Assembly: GCA_002633005.1 (NCBI GenBank)
Contig: NMRA01000123.1
Location: forward strand, 464,364 to 528,363
Reading direction: 5' to 3'
Origin: Phoronis australis
Taxonomy: Eukaryota > Phoronida > Phoronidae
DNA: 64,000 bases
A program made the translations under genes and the position numbers. Below the pieces are notes generated by a model, which worked only from the letters and a program-made list of their open reading frames with translations, made no database searches and was not told the DNA's origin. Positions 13,801-24,639 of this stretch are shown piece after piece; within the stretch, counting starts at the first letter, position 1, and each line of letters begins with the position of its first letter.

Positions 13801-14560
13801 TTTTGTCTATCTTATCAGCAGTGAACCTCGTCTGCGGCCTGTTGGAGTGCAAAGGATATTTCTCTTCACCAAATTTTCAATGGCTAAACAGATCTTCGCT
13901 GTCATCAGGATTGGGGACAAGGGTGGCCTTGTTAACGGTGAACGTAGTCTGCCAGCAATCAGCTCGCAGCACTCAACCTCAAATGACTATACCGATCAAC
14001 ACCATCTTGAGACTGATTGCAATTTGACTGCACAGTACAACGGTCGCTATGTGGAACATTTTTCCATTCATGAAAACACTCATTGCGATTGCATGGAATT
14101 AAACTCGATGCACTGAACCAGGCTCCCATTCAGTAACGCTAGGACCTTGCTAAAAAGCAGGATATTGCTATGTATTTCAAATGAGAACACGTGACTTTGG
14201 CTAGATTTTAGCTAGGTCCTAGCGTAAGTTCTAACTACAGAACGCACGCCTGGTGTTCTGGAGGCCACTAAAATCCTTGCATCCTGAGAAACCCGATCTG
14301 TTTACGTTGACTGAACTGCAAAATGGGGGTAGTATAACAATTGTACTGGCGAAGAGGTGCCAATTTATGCAAATGAGGCGGATCTCGACGTTTTTAGGCC
14401 TGCTGGGAGCCTGAAAGGGTGCCGAGGTCGCTTGGGAATCGTGACGAAAGAGGTCAAATGAAAATGCTTGCAATGAGGATGTAACTGAATATGACCAGGC
14501 CCATGACATGAAAACGAATATTAATTCGACAATGAAGTAAAATCGTCTGCTCTCCGTCAC
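10823..14560 (-). other. Intron 16 (3.7 kb)
   Basis: Holds one MITE copy (14117-14254). The rest shows no coding or repeat signal that I recognise. Confidence 0.5.
14117..14254. mobile_element. MITE, copy 1
   Basis: About 138 bp starting accaggc and ending gcctggt, with inner inverted words acgctaggacc/ggtcctagcgt. It matches 25899-26060 in opposite orientation over nearly its whole length, including gtcacgtgttctcattt. Confidence 0.7.
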
Positions 14561-14779
14561 CTGGTAGATCCCGATACACCTCACAGCAGACTCCATTGCC
14601 GTCCGTGAGGTGGATATTTACTCCATTGTCTACCAAGGTGCACGTCTCTGTTACTGGATCCCACTCGGCTGCTTTGCACGAAACCTCGTGGCAATTCAGA
14701 GCGCATATATATCCAGTCTGAGTCGACAGCGTAGTAGTCCTTGGCGCATTCAATCGTCTGTTTGGTACTCTAATCATAT
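14561..14779 (-). CDS. Exon 16: PAN/apple-like module 2
   Basis: A 219-bp exon, phase 1 at both ends, acceptor TTTTCGTTGATGCAG and donor TACCAG|GTGACG. It encodes 73 residues with C-x3-C-x4-C-x11-C-x17-CC and the motifs CKAAEWDP, CTLVDNGV and CCEVYRDLP. The open frame runs upstream to an ATG followed by a hydrophobic stretch (LTIVGISLLVLFVDA) that resembles a signal peptide, but the good acceptor in the same place and the matching phase favour an internal exon. Confidence 0.82.
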
Positions 14780-15347
14780 CTGCATCAACGAAAAGGACAA
14801 GCAATGAAATTCCAACAATGGTCAACCAACCTTTCTCAACTTGTTCATGCCTGTCCTTCCGCGACATAAGCACAACTATGGATTAAACAGTCAAACACTT
14901 CATGAAACTACGTACTTCTTAAAAAACGAGAATTATAAGAATACGCTTGTATAAATACACAAACGCGCGCGCACACATACAGACACACACGCGCGCAAAC
15001 ACACACACATATGTATATGCATAAGGCAGTATGAAATTGTCAGCAATACATTTAAATTACCGTTGCTCACAAATATGTGATCCATCAGAAAGTCAAACAT
15101 ACATATGTAACATATAAAATTCGCATTAATTGCAATGTGCTGTAAGAATGACGTGTTTGTCACGAAAGATTTGGCACCCCTTAAAAGCTTCCACTGGAAT
15201 GGCCGTCAAGAGCGAGCAGTTGAAGTCCAAGTCCAAAGCGCCTTCTGTTCACTTTCTGTCTTGAAAATTAAAAAAATAACATGGCACGATCAGCCCAACA
15301 GTGTTAGCACCTTGTCCATAAGTAATGGAATACAGTGAGTGTCTCAC
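14780..15347 (-). other. Intron 15 (568 bp)
   Basis: Contains a CA/CG-rich microsatellite at 14954-15012; nothing else recognised. Confidence 0.6.
14954..15012. repeat. CA/CG dinucleotide microsatellite
   Basis: Interrupted runs of ac, gc and ca, for example acgcgcgcgcacacataca and acacacacacatatg. Confidence 0.85.
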
Positions 15348-15578
15348 CGGGGAACACGTGCTGTTTCTTGAAGAATGCTTCGCAGCAGTTGGACCAGTCA
15401 GTAGCTGTCTGAAAGGGCACACCAGGTGCCACCATGAGACACTCGCGTGTACTCATCTGCCACTGAGCGGCTTCACAGAGGCCTTTGGCACACATTTGCG
15501 AGCAGTCGCCAGGAGAAACTGTCACGACTCGTGTCACTTCTTGAACATCTAGTTTGCACTTAAGACATCTCCTCATAC
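15348..15578 (-). CDS. Exon 15: PAN/apple-like module 1
   Basis: A 231-bp exon, phase 1 at both ends, acceptor TTCTTACAAAG and donor CCCCG|GTGAGA. It encodes 77 residues with cysteines spaced C-x3-C-x4-C-x11-C-x17-CC, the core CSQMCAKGLCEAAQW and a hydrophobic LMVAPGV. It has two extra Cys near its start (R-C-L-K-C), unlike the other five copies. PAN/apple folds bind proteins or sugars outside the cell. Confidence 0.78.
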
Positions 15579-15928
15579 CTTTGTAAGAATGAATTCGGTG
15601 GTTAATTTAAACAGAATTATAACTTTCCGATGCAGGAGTATGAACTCCGTACTAAATTGTATAAAACAGATATGGTACCTAAAGCAATACAAAGAAGCTA
15701 AGGTAGAGCAACAGGTGTTCTTAACTGCAAGATCGTCTCCTTTGAAAAACTACTAGACCATTTCAACTGTCTTAGGAATAAACAATCCTGGTCTTGGAGT
15801 TTTCATGGCTAGAGATCGATCGTAGAAAAAAGTTCAAAATCCCACGGTCAGAAATAAATAATAAGATTCCTATAGTTATAATTACATTGCACATGTGTAT
15901 GCATAACGCATATAGCAAAATAACTTAC
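15579..15928 (-). other. Intron 14 (350 bp)
   Basis: The shortest intron of the model; no feature recognised. Confidence 0.6.
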
Positions 15929-16306
15929 CCCCAGTGCGTGGAAACAGTACGTACTGTCTGGCAGTGAGAGACGACAAAGGGCCCGGATTATATACAGCCT
16001 GTACCAGACAAGTGTACATTCCGTCATATGCTTCTTCGGGGGTCTTACCAGGCTGCGGATACCTGATGTCTATGGTAAGTACAGACCTGTCGTCACCACT
16101 GTAGCTGAATGCAGGCGACTTGAGCTCGTATTCAGTCAACGGAAGCGACGACGTGTGGTTTATGGGGACATTCAGAAACCATCTGGTAGTTAGCTTTTCC
16201 TCTGCGTCGACCTCAGCGTGGCACTTGAGTTCAACGGAGGCTACTTCATCCAGATATCTCAAAACAACATTCCCTCGAGGCTTATCGCTTTTCCATTTTA
16301 TCGGCT
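15929..16306 (-). CDS. Exon 14: Ig5, complete in one exon
   Basis: A 378-bp exon, phase 1 at both ends, acceptor CATAATTAAG and donor GGGG|GTAAGT. It encodes 126 residues: EVASVELKC (first Cys), TTRWFLN (core Trp), an NHT glycosylation site, DDRSVLTIDI, then EAYDGMYTC (second Cys) and a last strand ending FPRT. Unlike Ig1-Ig4 it has no internal intron, so it either lost it or came from another source. It forms the border to the PAN-like array. Confidence 0.82.
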
Positions 16307-17697
16307 CTTAATTATGAAACCAACGTAATCGTTTTCATTATATGCTGAGTTATGAGAACCCGCTTATCGGTAAGAAGACATGTTAACAATCAACGCCACC
16401 AACTTAATTTTATGTCGGATATACAAGTTTGCCTGTTCAATAATATTCTTGCACGTGCATCAGCAGATAAAGTTGAAGTAAACACATGTTTTCTGTCAAA
16501 ATTCAAAGTTCTACTTTTGTCACGCACCGTTTCTAAGATGAAGAATGAGTTTGGGCTGTGGAAGGACTAGAATTACATTTCCTTTTTTTTCCGTCTGGCG
16601 TGAACTTCCAAGGTTATGAGATTGGACATGTGCAGGGAGATCACTTTTATACTCAGTAGGTAACGAGACACTTAACGATAAGTGGACCAATCCAAAGCTG
16701 GATTTCGACAGAAACCACGAGCAGGATTTGCACGCAAGTGGACGGGGAAGCGCGCCCTCTGTTTACTCTAAGTATGCAGCTGATTCTTTGGCAAATCATG
16801 GCGCCGTCGCAGAGAAATTAGCGAATGGGCTTTCTTCAGAAATTTTCTAGTAAATTTGCAGAAGTTGCGTTAACACGTTTGTTAGTAGGGTCTTTTCATC
16901 GATTTATAGCAGAGCTCAGAAACAAATGGTTACTACTTTTCGTTAGATATTGTCATATGATTTTTGAGTGAAAACATGTTGAAATACTCGTGGCATGTAG
17001 TTTGGCTGCCAAAATTGGCTCTTAGACTGGAGCTTAAAAGACTATTCCGGGAATTCAGCCAGAACCTCGTGTCTGTGCGTATAAGAATAACCAGCCTAAA
17101 TGTCGGGTTTATTGATTAATTTTGCCGATAAATCGTTGATTGCCTACAACCGTACCTCAACCTACTGATGAACAAACATGATGAAAATGAAGCAATGAAA
17201 CAAGGATAGATTTGATACGCTATAACTACTACACTGGATCAAAACTCGGAACTTCTCGTGCAAACTCTCTTGGCTTGTCTCGGAGTCCCAAGCAGTAATA
17301 ATAGAATGCATAGCAACGTGCTGGAGGGGTTTTTCAAAGGGTTAGAGCTCGATGGCAATACCGTATTGCTGCGCCATATCCGAAATAATGCCTTTTTCTT
17401 AACCTTTACCCAAATGGTTTGCACATTGGCGCATGCGCGTAAGTTCTGCATACACATGTCCTGTTAGCGCAGTTTTGCACAGATGCCCATAGGACTAATG
17501 GCGGCCACACGGCAATATCTAATCTGTAACAAAGTGACTACGAGTTTCTAGCTGAATCTTGCTATAATCAATCAAGTGGACGCAAATGACCCATTAAGAG
17601 GTGATGGAAATCAGCAAAACATGGCTTAGTGCCTTTTAATGTTATGAATTCGCAACCGAAAGGTTATATGTCTAGCTTTGGAATTGGAATAACTCAC
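16307..17697 (-). other. Intron 13 (1.4 kb)
   Basis: No feature recognised; open frames in it are short and unlike known proteins. Confidence 0.5.
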
Positions 17698-17859
17698 CCA
17701 TTGTCTTTATCGTGGCGGTGCGAATCCTATAGCCGAGAGCATTCACCAGAACACACTGTATCATCCACGATTTTTGCATGTTTAGAAACTCTATTTTTGT
17801 TCCTAGGCTCACAATTACATTTGGTTCTCGTTCAGGTACTATGCTATTTATCCGTGGCC
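17698..17859 (-). CDS. Exon 13: Ig4, second half
   Basis: A 162-bp exon, phase 1 at both ends, acceptor CCTACAACACAG and donor ATGG|GTGAGT. It encodes the D to G strands of an Ig: VIVSLGTKIEFLNMQKSW, then IQCVLVNALG with the second disulfide Cys and the N-x-x-G turn. Joined to exon 12 it gives a canonical Cys-Trp-Cys Ig domain of about 100 residues. Confidence 0.82.
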
Positions 17860-18634
17860 CTGTGTTGTAGGAAAAAATGTAAGTACTTTTACCTGGCAAT
17901 TGACTGTTAGAGGTGCACATTCACATGTATGGAGCATACCGCCAGTCCACAACATGCTATAGACGTGGTTGGGTGTCGCCGGAAACAGTCAATTTCCCAG
18001 AGGTTCGATTTGAAGAAACTCACCTAAAAGCTAGGTGGCCACCCGGAACACCTTGTGTATTTTCGTAACTTAAAATCAATCTCGGAAGTAAACGTAATCC
18101 GCACATGAGCAGACTTCACTCACTTGACCAGTCACTGTCCATTGAAATGTCGCACGGGGTACTCTATGACTGAACTTAGTACATGCACATTTGGAATTTG
18201 ACTGAAACTTGGCAATGCTAGGACATTATTGAGAATCCTGTCTTTGATTTTGCAAAATTCACGAATTATTCTAATAACACGAGTTTAACTGGATGATAAC
18301 CCTAGAAAGATGCCGTAGGGAGCACAGGAAAAATTCCACAAGTTATCATTCCGTGAGGATAAGCGGACAACCTTAATGCAAACTGTATCAAAATAGCGCG
18401 CAAACCGGTTGACACGCTCTGTAGTTTGGTGCACCACAACGACACAGTTCAGGGACGTGTTGTAAGCGAAGCGGCATGTTAGACATTTGGTCAAATCTTG
18501 TTAAGTCTTTTAAATAGATCGTTGATGGCAAAGTCATATTAGAAGCAAGCAACTCGTACAGTGTATCACAAACACCCAAAACTACAATATCACTTAACAC
18601 TTTTAGGGGTTTGTCAAGCTCAAAATTACGGATT

Positions 18635-18940
18635 AGCGAAGTTATTAACACTCTTTTTAAGCTTGCCTCGTGATAATGATGTGACTGAGTAGGTCCTTTC
18701 AGAGAGTTTTAGTCCCATTGGTAAATATCTGGCTAACATGATTTACACTTACCTAGCCAATGCAAAGCAGGACCTCTTGCAGAGAACGCATTAGCAAAGT
18801 TATTAGCATTCTCTTTAAGCTTGCTTTGTTACAATGGGATATAAAATGAGCCATTTCAGAAACATACACTCTCATTGGCTAACATCTGACTAATACCGTT
18901 TACACTAGCCAATGAAAAGCACGGTTTCATGCAGAGAACA
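18635..18940. repeat. Diverged tandem duplication, two units of about 152 bp
   Basis: Units 18635-18787 and about 18788-18940 share the order agttatta(a/g)ca(c/t)tct, taagcttgc, ccattggc/cattggct, tttacact, tagccaatg(c/a)aaa and tgcagagaac. Each half carries an inverted CCAAT pair. Part of it mimics a splice donor. Confidence 0.7.
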
Positions 18941-21385
18941 ACTTCAGACACACGTGATTGATTCTATTACAATCCACTTGTGTTAAAATTTCTAAAGCCT
19001 TGTTACGATACAACGTTTCCGAACTACATGTATGAAGCTGCAAATTCGTTTTTACGACTTCCTCGAGAGCCCGAAATGCTTAGGATGAGTAGCTCGGAGT
19101 AGTGAAGAATGAAAGGTACATGTACGCTGTTAATAGCACGTATGGGGCCGTGAAACATCTCCGTGTCTGTGGCCGGCATTTTGTCGACAGTGATTTTTCT
19201 GACGAGTTCCGGCTTACCAAAGAACTATGCATACGTTCCGTTGCCTGTGCATGTTCACGGCGCCTCTCTAGTATTTCTTGATCAGTGTATTACGGTTCGA
19301 ACTCATAGCCTGTGAAGCTTAACGATCCGACCCGTGAAGTCTTCGTTGGATGGCGAGTTGCCATGTAGACGTTTATCATTCCGCGTTCTGTTTCAAAATG
19401 AATTATTGTCATCCTAACCAAAACTGATATGAAACCGAAACAAAGTCTGTCTCATTCGATACAATTCGTAATGCCTTTGCAGTATTCGTAAGTACAAATG
19501 TTGAGAAGCCAGCAATGAATAAACCACTGCGTTACCGGCTTTTGATGCCGGCAACAAAAGGTAATTGACCGGGCACCGAGGCCGCATGAGCGCATGCTAA
19601 TTCAGTGTTTGCTGACAGAAAGCTGTTGTCAAATAATTACTCGATTTTATATGCTATGGTCACATGTTAGGGGAATCTTTATTTAGAAACACAAATACGT
19701 TATTCAAATCATTGTTACTGTACAACCTTTGCCCTGACGGTGTGTGGAGGGGAACCCAACATCGCAGCTCCCGACAAGTAAGTAGATTTTCAGTTTCGTG
19801 GCTAATTTACATTACGTGCACATTATTTCTTTTGGCTCACTATTATAGTCTTTTCGTGGCTGGAGGTTTAGCTTCCAACTCAAGCTGGTTTATATTCTCG
19901 TCAGTCCCGGCGGCCGCGACTGGCCTGATCGGGTTCCGAGAGACTGGGCGGGGTAACAAGAGTTTTGTGTGTTTAGAACTCAAAAAATTACAACTATAAA
20001 CAACACAGATCAAGGTTTTTCTGTCTGTATTTCACGGAAGAAAACTTCGAATTTATCTCCAAACAAACCTAAACTCCTGCTACGGACCTTGGCAAATTGT
20101 CCCGCCTGACTTTGTAGGCTACGGTGTGTCCAAATACATGTACCAATAAATCAGTAACAACAAAATAACACGACGGGTTTTTATAAGAACTCGGTGTATT
20201 TTTAAGGGTTTTACATCTAAGTATGATGATTTATTGGTGTTTAACGATGAATTCAAGAGATAAGCTGACACCAGTAACCTGTGAACTGCTGAACAGACTG
20301 CGTGTAAAACCAATAACGTCATTAGATAATTTCATCACCTCCGTCTGTCGTCAGGTGTCAGGTAACGCAACCGAACGTGGCGTTATCCAGTAGAACTACT
20401 CGATCAAAATTGATACAAAATAGGTTGTTTTTTAGGTGGCATTCTCCTTTCAGTTTGCTTTAAAATATGCTTTCTGATTTCACTGCGTCCACTAACTCAT
20501 GACTCTGGTGCTCCTCAAATAATCACCTGTTACCATGCTAGGAAAGAATTTGCCGATGTCACCTCAGTTCGTGCCATTTGCATGCAGTTGACGGTATGTC
20601 TCAAAAAAGCTAGAATTGGCAGAGACAACAATGTACATTTTCCGAGTTTTAAAGTAAAACTTCATCCTGTTAGCAACGCGGAGAAAAGAAAGTGAGTCTT
20701 TTAATTAATAAGCCAATTTCCCGTTACTGTACAGACGAAATTATTTATTTTCCAGGAATATTAAAATATTCAACAATCCAGAATATACATCTAAGGCTAA
20801 AAATCTGCTTTTCTTGGGATAGTATTTTAGTCAAGATTTTTCTTATGTTTTCTGTCAATTAGCATTTAATAAAGTACTGACTGACAAAAACAAGCCCATG
20901 GAAATAATGGATTTAAATAAGATTGCATAGGTCGAAATAGTGCGTTTCCCGAGAAAATTTAAATTGGATGACCTCTTTCCCAATAAAAGCCTTAATGTTG
21001 GGAATTTTTGGTTATGAAATGACAATTTCTTGAATTCGCTGTGTGCGACAGGCAGCACAACTCCACTCAGCACTAGCATATAATGGTCTTGCAATTTTTA
21101 CAAGGACCTTAAGAATCTGTTCTCCAGAGACTTAATATATATGTTAGAGGCAACTGACGTTAATACCAAATCCTGAAAATAAAGTACTAAATGCAAATAC
21201 AAGATAACGTTTCTCATAGTTTTCTATGTAAAATAACATAGATAATCATGTTTGAGAAGAACGACAATGGGTTTGGAAATGGCAAGAGGCAATATGACTA
21301 GTTTGAGAAAGGGAAAATGGAAAAGCCTTTTATGCCAATTTGGGCTATATAGCTGAAGGGAAGTAGTTATCTACACAAAGAAGAC

Positions 21386-21794
21386 TCTGGGCCCGGTCTC
21401 CTATCGTTTTACTCGAAATGGAACTCGAAATTAGGTTTGGCATTTTCTACTCTACCTTTGGGCGAACTCAAGATAAGTGTCTATTATTGTATGCTCGAGT
21501 ACACAATAACTTACGTAGATAATTTATTGCCCTTAGTTCACAGTTTGTAAACCCAATATTAAAGCAATAAGTTCGAGTTTGAACTCGAATTTTCGAGTCC
21601 TTACTCGAGTTTGTAGCACGTATATAAGGGTCTTCAAAGGCAACATTGAACTAGAAACTCCTATGCATAAACTATAATGTATTCGAGCACAGTCTGATAA
21701 CCAATTATCTTAAGTTCGCACAAAAGGAGCAGAGAAATTGCCAAAAATAGTTTCGAGTTCGTTTCGAGTACAAAGATTAGAGACCGGGCCCAGA
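21386..21794. mobile_element. MITE of 409 bp with long inverted ends
   Basis: Starts tctgggcccggtctc and ends with its exact complement. Similarity between the arms continues for at least 80 bp (actcgaaatg, aactcgaaa, ttttggca, tttctctgctc-like words). It is rich in ctcgag and tcgagt words. No clear target duplication. Confidence 0.75.
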
Positions 21795-22429
21795 TCTACA
21801 TATAAGCTGCACTATAAACGCACGTGCAAGACGTGAAATAACAGGTTTACTAATAACTAGCTATCGACAAATAAAGTCGCGTGCGGCGGACTAATTTCTC
21901 TGCACTGGATTCCAGTCTTGGAAATTCCACTTATCTGGGTCAACAACTGATAGGTTGAAAAGAAATCAAATCATTAAGTTTACTGACATAATAAAAAAAC
22001 AATATCAGCTAAGATATAATTTGTAAGCATACTTCATATTGATTGTATTTAGTAAAACAACAGAGTATGAAGAAAGAATGATCCGATACATGTTGCTAAT
22101 TAAACGGAAGTCACAAATAAAATCTACGTCACTCGTTCGTCGGGCTCGATCCTTGGAAAGGCGACGGTATTCGTTTACTAGCTTAGATACAAACAGAAAT
22201 ATTGATTCTAACAAATCAAACAAGAAACTAGTAAATATATTCCAATGAAAATTCCAATGCAAACGTTGCAAATCGAGTTTTATAGTTGCCAAAAGCAGTT
22301 CGATGAGTATCTAAAATACGTTTACATTGTTGTTCACTTTTTGTGCTGGTTTAAAACTTGAGAAAAATAATCTTTTGTTTCCTTCGACCTAAATAACTTA
22401 TGAGGACAGACGCTTCATAAATTGTATAA

Positions 22430-22520
22430 ATAGTCTGGACAAAGAAACACGATGAAAAATTGTATACTTACGGGTGAAAAAAAAATTAGCCCGGACAAAG
22501 AAACACGATGAAAAATGCCA
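22430..22520. repeat. Short direct repeat (ggacaaagaaacacgatgaa)
   Basis: The word ggacaaagaaacacgatgaa followed by aaat occurs at about 22437 and 22495, separated by a poly-A stretch. Confidence 0.75.
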
Positions 22521-22974
22521 AAATGTGTGTTCAGTCTCGTGAAAATATTTCACTTTGATCATGCTACGACGAAATCCCCACGTATTGTACATTTCTACAT
22601 ATTTTTACTAATAATAGCTGAACTACATAATAAGCAATAAACCTGGATATTTTGTTGCAGATTATAGTGTTTGCAATTGTAACACGGAATTTATGGATAA
22701 ATCATGAACGTCGTTTTATTATAGACCACAAAACATCATAATGTCAACAGCCTTGGCCTGACTGCTGGCAGTGAATATGTGGCATCGCTTGTCAAAGGGT
22801 TTGTAAAATTATGTTGCATGTACCACATTGCTACTAATGGCCCACATTTGATAAAGCTAATCAAAAGAATTAGTTAATTATTAATTTCATTCTTTTGTAT
22901 GCGCTTCATGTTGGGTTTATGTTGCTAAGGAAATTGAGTTGGTAGAATTGTTTCAAGAATTTGCGCTGGTAACT

Positions 22975-23095
22975 ACTTTTGGATTTTCAAAGTAGTGCTA
23001 TTCGTTTTGCCAGACTAGTCTTTATAGCTTCAATTCGTAACTTATAGTGCTATTGGTTTTGACATACTAGTCTTTGGTTTCAGTTCGTAATTGAT
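22975..23095. repeat. Short tandem duplication of about 60 bp
   Basis: tagtgctatt, then gttttg, ca(g)actagtcttt and ttca(a/g)ttcgtaa occur twice in the same order. Confidence 0.65.
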
Positions 23096-23532
23096 GCAAA
23101 TTTACTGCGTGAGGCGCATGCAGGTTTTCTGTTGCTTTAAAAAGGCTATGGGAACAGGAGTTGCGCTGACCATTGATGTTTGGAGTTTCAAAAGTGTGCT
23201 ATGGTTATGGCATATCTGGAAGAACATTCATTGCCAATGATATATCGCTCGTCACTGACGTGTGCAGCTCACTAGACTGCTTTAATTGCAAAACATCCGA
23301 TTACCATGGCAATGGTGCACGTGCAAGGACGGTAACCGGCCAAGGTTTTTATGGAGGATCACTCAATATTTGATCACTATTTCTTTACGTGCAAACACGA
23401 CTGCCACCAAGCCTAAATTGATGATCTTGAACGCGAAAATTTATTGCAACCGTGGTTTAGCATAACCTGTAAAATTCAACAGTAGGTTAACCCAGTACTT
23501 TTGGAGAGGCTTGCTGTCTCTAACGTAAATTG

Positions 23533-23546
23533 CCCCCCCCCCCCCC
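23533..23546. repeat. Run of 14 C
   Basis: A homopolymer; its length is likely unreliable in sequencing. Confidence 0.9.
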
Positions 23547-23746
23547 GAAATAACTGATTAGCGACACATGTATCAGCTTAATCCCCCGCTTCAAGCGGTC
23601 CGCTTCTAACATGACTTTGCCCTTAAACGTAGACTTGCTTATGTTCGCCGGCTGAGTAGTACATTATACGATGTTGGTCAGAGTACAGTACTCTATGTGA
23701 CCCTGCTTCTAATTGGCTAGCCAGGCATTAAGGAAAAAAGTTGTCT

Positions 23747-23867
23747 TATATAAAGGTGGTGCTTACTACACCTAGCAAATGTGAACATTATCACACTCCA
23801 ATGCTAAGTAGCGTAATTTAAATAAAACGAAGGAAACAGAAAATACACGAATGCCTCACGCTCCTAG
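23747..23867 (+). promoter_or_regulatory. Possible plus-strand core promoter and 5' splice site
   Basis: TATATAAAG at 23747-23755 with an ATTGG box 35 bp upstream; about 115 bp downstream a short exon-like stretch ends CCTAG|GTAAGTT at 23867. The first ATG (23802) opens only six codons. If real, this is an antisense transcript start facing Ig4, with its first exon ending 16 bp from exon 12. Weak evidence. Confidence 0.25.
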
Positions 23868-23883
23868 GTAAGTTATCACTTAC

Positions 23884-24021
23884 TGCTTTGTATCGTGTTG
23901 GTGTACCAGATTGGTAAAGAAGTCTGCGGATGTGTGGGGACGCCTTTGCAACTTACAGACCCAGTGCCACCTCTTGTGACATTGACGTCTTTGGGCTCCC
24001 CATCGAGGAACGTCGGAGGAT
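23884..24021 (-). CDS. Exon 12: Ig4, first half
   Basis: A 138-bp exon with no ATG, phase 1 at both ends, acceptor TTTTCTTTACAG and donor AGCA|GTAAGT. It encodes PPTFLDGEPKDVNV then GGTGSVSC, with the first disulfide Cys, GVPTHPQTSLPIW with the core Trp 15 residues later, and YTNTIQSS. Together with exon 13 it forms a complete Ig domain. Confidence 0.82.
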
Positions 24022-24639
24022 CTGTAAAGAAAAATTTGCTCGTTTGTGCAGTGGGTCACTTTTCTAACTAGCTAATTATGCACGACGTCTGTTTTACTGT
24101 CGACAAAAGCATTGCTGGATGGAATACAGCTCTTTAAGTTATTAACTTTGGTTTCAACTACAAAACAGCCCAATCAGTTGCTTTTTGTGGGTATTTACAA
24201 CCCTCCTGTTCTAGCTTTTGTTTGCTAGACAATCGATGAAATCAAGGTCGCTAAAAATAGTTTACTTGTTTATTGAGTTATGTTTAAATACGACAGCAGA
24301 GCGTTAGACAGTGGCAACTAGTGTGGCTGATAAATTTAACTTCACAGCTGAAAATAATGTGACTTCTTCATCAAACAACGGACTGCATTTAGAAAATCAA
24401 ACCATCATTATACCAAGAGCCATATCCATTTCGAAAGTACAATTGTGTGAAAATTATTCATAGACACGAATGTGACGTGCACATGTGAACGCGCCCCACA
24501 TCAGACGGTCATGTCCAGTGTCTTGGACAGGCACCTGCCATATCCGAGCTTCCCCGATGTCACATGGGAATTGAAAAGAGTCAGAGCTTGATTAAATAAT
24601 AAGTCACAATGTTACAACCACAACCAACATAACGCTTCA

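Larger units (their letters stand above)
17860..23883 (-). other. Intron 12 (6.0 kb), splits Ig4
   Basis: Contains a diverged tandem duplication (18635-18940), the MITE at 21386-21794, two short local duplications (22430-22520 and 22975-23095) and a run of 14 C (23533-23546). An Ig-like open stretch ending at a GTGAGT near 18021 was rejected on phase. Confidence 0.55.

Noticed and set aside
14780-14873. ATG with hydrophobic stretch before PAN module 2, as a signal-peptide start of a separate gene
   Set aside because: A good acceptor (GTTGATGCAG) falls exactly where the module begins with phase 1, as in the other copies; the hydrophobic stretch is the pyrimidine tract translated.
18021-18120. 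Ig-like open stretch ending at GTGAGT near 18.02 kb
   Set aside because: It would end in phase 2 whereas exon 13 starts in phase 1, and no convincing acceptor or Cys is present.
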